Below are positions 40,059 to 46,457 of a stretch of 64,000 nt of DNA, piece by piece; position 1 is the stretch's first letter, and each line of letters opens with the position of its first letter. Position numbers and translations under genes: made by a program. Under the pieces are notes generated by a model that ran no database searches, was not told where the DNA came from, and worked only from the letters and a program-made list of their open reading frames with translations. Source of the stretch: a virus. The stretch is from IMG/VR virus record IMGVR_UViG_3300036652_000269, positions 1 through 64,000 of that record; one strand, written 5' to 3'.

Positions 40059-42457
40059 TTGACCCACCGTCCGTCGTTTCGCAGGTATCGAAGTTCCAGT
40101 TGCCGGTACGTGTGGTCAGGAAGGATGTCGAAGTATAAAACCATCGGCACCACGAAGGGGAACTTCCCCGCGATGTCGGCTTCGGTAGCACCCACGAGTA
40201 CAAGCAGCTTGGTTCGTGTGTCGATGGTACCGGCAGCACCAGCTTCGGTTGCGGACCCGATGGTGATGCTGACGCTGCGGGTCAACACTCCCGCTGTCCC
40301 GGTTTCTGTCACTGTGCCAAACGTGGGCAGCAGCTTCGTCCGGGATAGCGTCTGGGCAGCACCTGTCTCAGTGACAGTTCCCAGGGTCAATGTCTTGGAC
40401 TGACCGAACGATCCCGCCTGCCCCGATTCCACGACGCCGGTCAATATCAGGGTCTTGGCCCGCTGCCCCAGGGCGTGGGCGACATCTGCCTCGGTGGCGA
40501 CACTGAAGCTAGCCAACTTGCTTCGTGACAAGGTGCCGGTTGCATCGGCTTCACTGGTACCGGTGAAACTAAGTTTCTTGGCCCGTGTCAGACCTCCGGC
40601 GATGCCGGACTCGGTAGCTGTACCAATGACAAGCGATCCGGTCAGTACAAACGTGCCGGTGGTGTCTACTTCCGATGCAGTCCCCAGGGTCAACGCTGCC
40701 CGTCCGACGACAAGACTTCCGGCAGTGTCTGTCTCGCTGGCAGTCCCGATGCCTAAGGTCTTCGTCCGGACGAACGTGCCTGCTGTTTCGACATCGTTGT
40801 CCGTGGCAAGTGTCAGTGCCTTGCTGCGAGTTGTGAAGGCCATCGCGGCACCTGCTTCGGTAGCAGTACCGAAACCAGCCGACTTCGCACGGATGAACGT
40901 TCCTGTCGTGCCCAGGTTGCTGACCGTACCCAGGGTCAACGACTTCGAGTGCGTGAAGGCACCGGTCGTACCGATGTTGGTGACAGTGGCCAGCCCGATT
41001 GTCTTCGCACGACTAAAGGTGCCAGCAATACCGGTGTTGGTGGCCGTCCCCAAGGTCAGTGACTTTGTGCGAGTGAAAGTGCCAGCTGTACCCGTGTTGG
41101 TGGCTGTCCCGATAGTGGTGGTGTGTGAAACGCCACCGGGCAGCGGAATGGCCCATACCGTTGCTGTGCCACCGCTAACCGTGCCGTTGAGTGTGATCGA
41201 GTTATCGGCTGGAGTGACACCGGACGGCAGCAACTTGACGTACAGCGCACCGTAGATTGCACCGTTGGCCGTTCCGGCTCCAGAAACACCAGACGCGATC
41301 TGTGCCCAGCCATCTGGCAGGGTGGTTGCGTCAGTTGCGCCAGCACCCGCGTCTATCATCATGACAAGCAAACGGTTTACGGCCGATGCTGGCAATGTCG
41401 AAATGGTGTACGCGAGTGCTGCCCCGCCACCAGAGTGCTTGAACGTCTTCGACCATGCTGTCGAAGCGTCTGCACCAGCTAGTTTCGCAGTGATCCACAA
41501 CCATGCTCGGCTAGCGGTGGTGTGTGCAGCCCAGAAGTTCGTGTTCGACGTGTCGTTTGTGCCGTTGAACAACCACGACGAAAACGTGGTTGATGTGGCT
41601 TGTTCGAAGTCGAACTCTGCCCAGTTGCCCGAGCCAGCCGATCCGTTGTAGCCCAATGTGATGCTGGAACTCGATGCACTGGCATTACCGGCACCGGCGA
41701 CTAGCACAGTGTTGCCATTCACCACCCCAGTTGGGGCAGTTAGTGTCCGGTCAGTTGCCGTCGCAGCATCGTTGGTGACGACAGGACCATCAAGCTCTGG
41801 CCAGGACCCTTGCACTAGGTTGTAGCAGAAAGCTGCGATCTGCGTGTACGTCGGGCACGTCCACATGCCTGTCGGTGAGACAGTCCCTGCGGTTGCAACA
41901 TTCGTGTGCGCCGCTTCGGACGTGTACATGGTTCCGGAAGTCTGGTTGTTGACGCCATCGTCAGTCCAGCCAGAACCACCAGCCGCAAGAGTGGGTGACG
42001 TGGACGAACGACAGGTGATCGCGTTCACCATGACGCAGTTGTCAACAGCACTAGTCGCAACCGCACCAGCAGGGGTAGCTGAGCCACCGTTATACGAATA
42101 CGTTCCGGACAGGCCTCCGTACGTGATCGGGGTCCATGTCCCCGACCATTCGGCAACCCGCCACAGCATCCCTGTGCCGGACGCGCCGACGTTGCCGAAC
42201 GTCACAGTCGTCGTAGACAGAGCGTTTTGGCACATCCACAGTTCGAACGTGTACGTGTTGACCGGCTTCCAAACCAGTTTCCATGTGTTACCCGCGTTGT
42301 CGGTCACTGTGTTGGCTGCTGAGTTGCCACCGCCCCAATGGACAGAAGCGATCAGTGTGTTGCCAGCCGTTGTTGCGGTCGCAAAAGAAACAGTCGAGTT
42401 ACCAGTGGCCCCAGACTGCTTCTTGCCTAGCGCGACCTGAACTGGGCTGTCGCTCAT
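40055..42457 (-). CDS. Tail/head surface protein with about 14 tandem repeats
   Basis: 800 residues; GGGG before the ATG. Residues about 1-430 contain two jelly-roll-like, Trp/Gly/Ser-rich beta regions. From about residue 450 to 770 the protein consists of tandem units of roughly 21-25 residues of the form 'LTLGTATxTxTAGTFTRxKS', more than a dozen copies with drift. Such repeats form beta-helical or beta-sandwich stalks in surface proteins. The end (PLSVLYFDILPDHTYRQLELRYLRN) is a separate short cap. It is probably an exposed fibre or capsid decoration. Confidence 0.72.
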   Translation of the reverse strand: MSDSPVQVALGKKQSGATGNSTVSFATATTAGNTLIASVHWGGGNSAANTVTDNAGNTWKLVWKPVNTYTFELWMCQNALSTTTVTFGNVGASGTGMLWRVAEWSGTWTPITYGGLSGTYSYNGGSATPAGAVATSAVDNCVMVNAITCRSSTSPTLAAGGSGWTDDGVNNQTSGTMYTSEAAHTNVATAGTVSPTGMWTCPTYTQIAAFCYNLVQGSWPELDGPVVTNDAATATDRTLTAPTGVVNGNTVLVAGAGNASASSSSITLGYNGSAGSGNWAEFDFEQATSTTFSSWLFNGTNDTSNTNFWAAHTTASRAWLWITAKLAGADASTAWSKTFKHSGGGAALAYTISTLPASAVNRLLVMMIDAGAGATDATTLPDGWAQIASGVSGAGTANGAIYGALYVKLLPSGVTPADNSITLNGTVSGGTATVWAIPLPGGVSHTTTIGTATNTGTAGTFTRTKSLTLGTATNTGIAGTFSRAKTIGLATVTNIGTTGAFTHSKSLTLGTVSNLGTTGTFIRAKSAGFGTATEAGAAMAFTTRSKALTLATDNDVETAGTFVRTKTLGIGTASETDTAGSLVVGRAALTLGTASEVDTTGTFVLTGSLVIGTATESGIAGGLTRAKKLSFTGTSEADATGTLSRSKLASFSVATEADVAHALGQRAKTLILTGVVESGQAGSFGQSKTLTLGTVTETGAAQTLSRTKLLPTFGTVTETGTAGVLTRSVSITIGSATEAGAAGTIDTRTKLLVLVGATEADIAGKFPFVVPMVLYFDILPDHTYRQLELRYLRNDGRWVK

Positions 42458-42477
42458 CAGTTACCCCAGACCATGAA

Positions 42478-42523
42478 CACACCCGTGCCTGTACGGGCTA
42501 TCAGCCTGACAGACACGGGTGTG
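42478..42523 (-). terminator. Hairpin between repeat protein and its upstream neighbour
   Basis: CACACCCGTG (42478-42487) and CACGGGTGTG (42514-42523) form a perfect 10-bp stem between two leftward genes. No T run follows on the minus strand; it may be a weak terminator or a processing/stability hairpin. Confidence 0.5.
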
Positions 42524-42551
42524 ACCTCTTTCAGAACGTCAGGGGTGCGAA

Positions 42552-43004
42552 CTACGCCGCGAAGAATCCGCCAGCCGGGCAGTTGATGGTCTGCGTGGTG
42601 CCGTCCGTGGTGAAGGGCGCATCGTGAGCGGTCAACGGGATGATGTTCGAATCGGTACCGCCCGTGGTGTCGTTGTCGTAGCAGACCAGCAGCTTCACGA
42701 CGGAGTTGTTGATCGCCCCACCCGCGTTGGTGTAAGTCAGCGGGTCGAATGTCACCTTGACAGTGTTTGCAGTGTTGTCCACCGTCACCACGACGTTCGC
42801 GGGATCGAGCCGGGTGTAGTTCGTGAAGGTGGCTTCGGTGTTGCCAGCCGCCGCAATCAGGGTGGCCAGGTCGGTGTAGTTGTTCAGCGTGTCGTCTGCC
42901 TCGGCTGCCTGAAGCAGCACGACGACCAATGCGTCGTTGGTGGCAGGTAGCCCGGCGTAATAGGCCACCTTGCCCTTGGCACCGTTGAAAACAAAGCTGC
43001 CCAT
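42552..43004 (-). CDS. Small virion protein, decoration-like
   Basis: 150 residues, AGAAAGTGAG before the ATG. It is beta-rich and begins SFVFNGAKGKVAYYAGLPATNDALVVVLLQAAEADDTLNNYTDLATLIAAAGNTEATF, a style seen in phage decoration or minor head proteins. The remaining part has regular strands (VVVTVDNTANTVKVTFDPL). Function by context only. Confidence 0.6.
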   Translation of the reverse strand: MGSFVFNGAKGKVAYYAGLPATNDALVVVLLQAAEADDTLNNYTDLATLIAAAGNTEATFTNYTRLDPANVVVTVDNTANTVKVTFDPLTYTNAGGAINNSVVKLLVCYDNDTTGGTDSNIIPLTAHDAPFTTDGTTQTINCPAGGFFAA

Positions 43005-43047
43005 CGGGGTCTGCTCACTTTCTCGTTTCGATAGTTGGGTCTGCTGG

Positions 43048-43512
43048 CTAGGCCGTCTGTGGCTTCAGCCATAGGTCGATACCGGGGATTGCATCGGCCG
43101 GTGGTGGTGGACTGCCCCGCCACTGGACAACTCGGGTTGGATCGTTGGTGATGCTGGCCCTGGTCGGGTAGGTGCCGTTGCTGTCCGGTACCACGGTCAC
43201 CGGCACCTGTGGTGGCAGGTCGTCCACCGTGTAGCTGGCGTTGGTTCCCGGAGCACCCTTCAAGGATGCCAGCCAGTCGTCTTCGTTGCCCTGAAAACCA
43301 CGGGCCACGGCCAGTTCGTACGGGCTGGCTCCTTGTGGGCCCTGTCCACCCGCATCACCCTTGGTACCCTTCAGCGATGCCAGGAAGTCGGCCTGGGTAC
43401 CGGTGTTCCCTGCTGCCAGCCAGAGTTCATAGGCAGACTGCCCTGGCTGACCGATCTTCAGCGGGATGACGGGGTTGGTCGGTGCCCCCGAAAAGGTGAT
43501 CTGCGTGGTCAT
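43048..43512 (-). CDS. Tail-fibre-type protein with two YELxxxxGxxG...WLxSLKG units
   Basis: 154 residues. Two copies of a short repeat found in phage fibre proteins are visible: AYELWLAAGNTGTQADFLASLKG and PYELAVARGFQGNEDDWLASLKG, separated by a collagen-like GTKGDAGGQGPQGA. The C-terminal half is Pro-rich with a VPVTVVPDSNGTYP strand. It is unusual in the head-gene region and may be part of a head fibre. Confidence 0.65.
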   Translation of the reverse strand: MTTQITFSGAPTNPVIPLKIGQPGQSAYELWLAAGNTGTQADFLASLKGTKGDAGGQGPQGASPYELAVARGFQGNEDDWLASLKGAPGTNASYTVDDLPPQVPVTVVPDSNGTYPTRASITNDPTRVVQWRGSPPPPADAIPGIDLWLKPQTA

Positions 43513-43518
43513 CGTGGT

Positions 43519-43893
43519 TCACGCTTTCTTCAGGTAGACAGTGCCGAACAACAGGTCGGCGTTCCCGTCCGTGGCACTGGTGATGGCCAAGCCCCAGGAC
43601 GAACACTGCACTCCGATTGTCTGGACGACAGACTTCGGCAACTTCAGCAACACGTCACCTTCGGCCAGGCCGTCCGGATTCCCGACCGCAGACATGTCAC
43701 TGAAGTATTGCGACAGATCGAGGATGATGTCCGGTGACCCGCTGGACAGCTTGATTTTCGAAACGAAAGTGTACGGCGTCACGTCGAACGGCTGCCCGTT
43801 GACCACGATGTTCCACTTGCCCCAGAAGTCGGTGGACTCGTCCAGGTACAGGTCGAACTTCTGGGCGTCAATGATGCTGCTGTTGACGATCAC
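43519..43893 (-). CDS. Hypothetical head-fibre-region protein
   Basis: 124 residues; GTG start overlapping the upstream TGA (GTGA). Beta-rich (DFWGKWNIVVNGQPFDVTPYTFVSKIK, GDVLLKLPKSVVQTIGVQCSSWGLAIT). It resembles the small proteins that precede collagen-like fibre proteins in phages and may form the fibre base with 43048-43512. One TGTC-N5-GACA copy at 43618-43630. Confidence 0.6.
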   Translation of the reverse strand: MIVNSSIIDAQKFDLYLDESTDFWGKWNIVVNGQPFDVTPYTFVSKIKLSSGSPDIILDLSQYFSDMSAVGNPDGLAEGDVLLKLPKSVVQTIGVQCSSWGLAITSATDGNADLLFGTVYLKKA

Positions 43894-45389
43894 GTCAGAC
43901 TCCCTCGATGGGCACGGTCAACGGCTTCCTGCACTTCATCTTTCGACAGCTTGCGACGACGCTGGGGCTTCCCGGACAACGGGGCCACCACTATGGGGAG
44001 TTGTCCGGACGGCATCCCGGATGGGCTGATGGGTCCGCCACCGAATACGTCCTTGAAGTCGTCCCCGTCCGCACTACCACCGCCCGCACCATCGATCCAG
44101 CCGTCACTGCCGAAGCTGATGCCACCATCGGCCCCACCACTGGGTTCGAGGTCGTCACCTTCCGACGAGTAGCTGCTGTCGTTGCAGTAGGTGCCCAGCG
44201 GCTGTTCTTGTCCGCAGATCAAACAGCGAGGGTGCCCGTTCGGGTGTGTCCATGCGGCCGGGGTGAAAGCGTGCTTGCCCTTCGCCTTTGCGGTCTGCTT
44301 GTTCTTCTTGATGAGTTCGGTTTCCTCGTCCGCCGTGATCCCGGTCTGGGCGGACATCGCGGATGACAGGTCCTTGTGCCGCCTGTCTTCTTGATAACCA
44401 AGTTGGGCAATCCGCTTACGGCGTTCCTCGCGCTGGTGTTCCAGGAACTGGCCTGCCGTCATAGCCGGGGTGCCAGCGGCCCTGTAGCGGTCGCTGCGGC
44501 CCTGGGGCTTCTTGCTGGCCACTTCCATGGCACGTTCGATCTGGGCAGCCCAGCGACCACCACGGCCACGTGGCTCGGCGGGGTTGAACGACTTGTCTTC
44601 CGTCGTTTGCCCGAAAGGGATGTCCACCCGGTTCGAGCCATGTACGACCGACAGATGGCTGAAGGTCACCTGCCGAGGTTGCCACCTGTTGATCGGCTGG
44701 TCGTCGGTCGGGTCCAGGTAGGCCAAGGTCATGTGCGGGGAATAGCCGTGACTACTGACTGGCTCGTATTTTCTGTCTGTCAGAAAGGCTTGGGTGACAA
44801 CCTGTCGCAACCGTTCGACTTCCGGCGCATCGACGTTGACCACCAGCGGGTCCTGGCCACCTTCGTCAGAATCCTCACCACTGAACCGGGTGATGCCGTT
44901 CAGCTTCGCAGTGATCGGGGCGAACTGGGAAGCGACTTTCTTCCCGATATTCACCAACTCTTTCTGGGTTCCGGCCACATCGCTGCCGACCTTGCCCAGA
45001 TACAGCACCGTGCAGTGCAGGTCGTCGGGGTACAGCCCGTCCGGTAGAGCGATCTGTTGGGCATCGCCGGGACTGGGGTGCAGGGCTACCATGACGCCGG
45101 TCGAATAGTCCGGGCCAGGTGCCAGCTTCTTGGATTCCGTCTGCCAGATAGCAGCGGCTTCACGCATCAGGTCAGCGGAGAGGTTCTTGGCTTGCAGACA
45201 GTAGGCGGCAGCACCCAGCATGTCTGTCTTCATGATAGTTGCGACCTGCGACACTTTGGTCGCGTCGCTGCCGTCTGGCAGTTCGACAGGCAGCTGCTTG
45301 ATCTGGCCTGCCTCGGGACGGGCTAGGCGGTCCTGCAATGCGGCCAGCATCCCCAGCATCTTGGCCGACACACGGATCGAGCCCGGCAC
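43890..45389 (-). CDS. Virion-associated 2H phosphoesterase-domain protein
   Basis: 499 residues from a GTG after GAAAGGACAG. Residues about 95-260 form a 2H phosphoesterase (LigT/2',5'-RNA-ligase-like) domain: LHCTVLYLG (H125-x-T127) and SPHMTLAYLD (H219-x-T221) are the two catalytic HxT motifs. Next comes KSFNPAEPRGRGGRW (266-280), the same signature as in two neighbours. A zinc site (HPRCLICG...GTYC, 386-402) and a Gly/Asp-rich, then basic tail follow. The 2H fold hydrolyses 2',5'-linked or cyclic phosphodiesters; some phage members (Acb1) destroy CBASS signals. Here the domain sits in a head-region protein, so delivery with DNA is plausible. Confidence 0.72.
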   Translation of the reverse strand: MPGSIRVSAKMLGMLAALQDRLARPEAGQIKQLPVELPDGSDATKVSQVATIMKTDMLGAAAYCLQAKNLSADLMREAAAIWQTESKKLAPGPDYSTGVMVALHPSPGDAQQIALPDGLYPDDLHCTVLYLGKVGSDVAGTQKELVNIGKKVASQFAPITAKLNGITRFSGEDSDEGGQDPLVVNVDAPEVERLRQVVTQAFLTDRKYEPVSSHGYSPHMTLAYLDPTDDQPINRWQPRQVTFSHLSVVHGSNRVDIPFGQTTEDKSFNPAEPRGRGGRWAAQIERAMEVASKKPQGRSDRYRAAGTPAMTAGQFLEHQREERRKRIAQLGYQEDRRHKDLSSAMSAQTGITADEETELIKKNKQTAKAKGKHAFTPAAWTHPNGHPRCLICGQEQPLGTYCNDSSYSSEGDDLEPSGGADGGISFGSDGWIDGAGGGSADGDDFKDVFGGGPISPSGMPSGQLPIVVAPLSGKPQRRRKLSKDEVQEAVDRAHRGSLT

Positions 45390-45414
45390 CGTCTGTCCTT
45401 TCGATAAATCTGAT

Positions 45415-45471
45415 GAAGGGGTACCTGCCGTTGAAAGACCGATGGTCGGAATCTCGGGCAGGTACCCCTTC
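45415..45471 (-). terminator. Long hairpin upstream of the 2H protein gene
   Basis: GAAGGGGTACCTGCC (45415-45429) pairs perfectly with GGCAGGTACCCCTTC (45457-45471), a 15-bp stem with a 27-base loop, lying just after the stop codon of the Ig-domain decoration protein. It should terminate or stabilise the upstream transcript; a smaller pair (GACC/GGTC) lies within the loop. Confidence 0.65.
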
Positions 45472-45480
45472 GGCTCAGGA

Positions 45481-45969
45481 TCAGGTGTAGATGAACGAAG
45501 CCGCGTCGGTGACGTTGCCCGCGTCGTCCTGAACGATCACGTCGTACGTGCCCGCAGTCTTCGCCGGGGTCGTGACGTGGATGGTCTCGTCGTTGACGAC
45601 CGAGAACGACGTGCCAGCGGTGCCACCGAAGGTGACGCCGGACGCACCGTCGAACCCGGTGCCCCTGATGACGATGGCCGTGCCACCCGCAGCCGCACCC
45701 GTGGCCGGGGTCAGCGAGGTGATGGTCGCGGCACTGTAGTTGCTGTAGAAGAAGTCGCGTTCGGAAGTGCGGATGTTGGTACCCGCCTTCCACTTCAGAC
45801 GACGGCCGGTCTCACCCGATTCTCCGACCATCTTGAAGTGCTCGTACACGTCTTCCGTCAGGGTCAGCAACGGATCGGGGTCGCTGTACCCGGTGGACGG
45901 AAACGATGCCTTGGGGATCGTGGTGCCCGATGCGTCGGTCAACCACCGGTCTCCGGTGTCGGTGCCCAT
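45481..45969 (-). CDS. Capsid decoration-like protein with IPT/TIG Ig domain
   Basis: 162 residues; start at 45969 after GGAAGG (an upstream in-frame ATG is rejected). The C-terminal 80 residues are an IPT/TIG-type Ig domain (ATITSLTPATGAAAGGTAIVIRGTGFDGASGVTFGGTAG...VIVQDDAGNVTDAASFIYT). Such domains decorate capsid or tail surfaces. The N-terminal half (residues 1-75) is charged and likely anchors the protein. Its strong terminator suggests high expression. Confidence 0.75.
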   Translation of the reverse strand: MGTDTGDRWLTDASGTTIPKASFPSTGYSDPDPLLTLTEDVYEHFKMVGESGETGRRLKWKAGTNIRTSERDFFYSNYSAATITSLTPATGAAAGGTAIVIRGTGFDGASGVTFGGTAGTSFSVVNDETIHVTTPAKTAGTYDVIVQDDAGNVTDAASFIYT

Positions 45970-46027
45970 GTCTTTACCTTCCTTGTCGAACGGTGGGTGT
46001 GGTACGGACGGGTCTCTTAGAAGCATA

Positions 46028-46058
46028 GGGCTTCATCTGGCGGAACATACAGAAGCCC
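46028..46058 (-). terminator. Small hairpin after 46098-46409
   Basis: GGGCTTC (46028-46034) and GAAGCCC (46052-46058) pair with a 17-base loop, between two leftward genes. The downstream minus-strand sequence TATGCTTCTAAG is mildly T-rich. A TGTC-N5-GACA copy lies in the same intergenic space (46079-46091). Confidence 0.4.
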
Positions 46059-46097
46059 AAAACTTCGGGGTGTCCATCTGTCAGCTAGACAGTCTGG

Positions 46098-46409
46098 TTA
46101 CAGGCCGGTGACGGTGTACTTGGCTCCAACAGTGGTTGACCGCACGGTGACAACGCCCTGGTGGGTGTCGCCAGTCTCTCGCTGTTCGGGTAGCCGCACC
46201 GTCACCTTGTCACCGGGTGACAGGTAGTAGGCGTCGTCGCCCCCGGTCGCGGTCATGGTTGCGGTGCCGACCACGAACTCGATTTCGGCAGCCGCGTCGA
46301 TGTTGTGTACTTCCACCACCCCATACCCGCCCGTGATGGTGATGACCTCGTTGGTGTCGGCCACCGCGATGCTCTGCTTGGTGGACTTCTTGCAGGTGTG
46401 CGTTGCCAT
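46098..46409 (-). CDS. Small head-region protein
   Basis: 103 residues; AAGGACGG before the ATG. Beta-rich (VITITGGYGVVEVHNIDAAAEIEFVVGTATM, YYLSPGDKVTVRL). It lies between portal and decoration genes and may be a decoration or stabilising protein. No family recognised. Confidence 0.6.
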   Translation of the reverse strand: MATHTCKKSTKQSIAVADTNEVITITGGYGVVEVHNIDAAAEIEFVVGTATMTATGGDDAYYLSPGDKVTVRLPEQRETGDTHQGVVTVRSTTVGAKYTVTGL

Positions 46410-46457
46410 CAGTCTGGTCCGTCCTTGTCAGGTTGAAACTTGCTTGCTTGGACCGGG

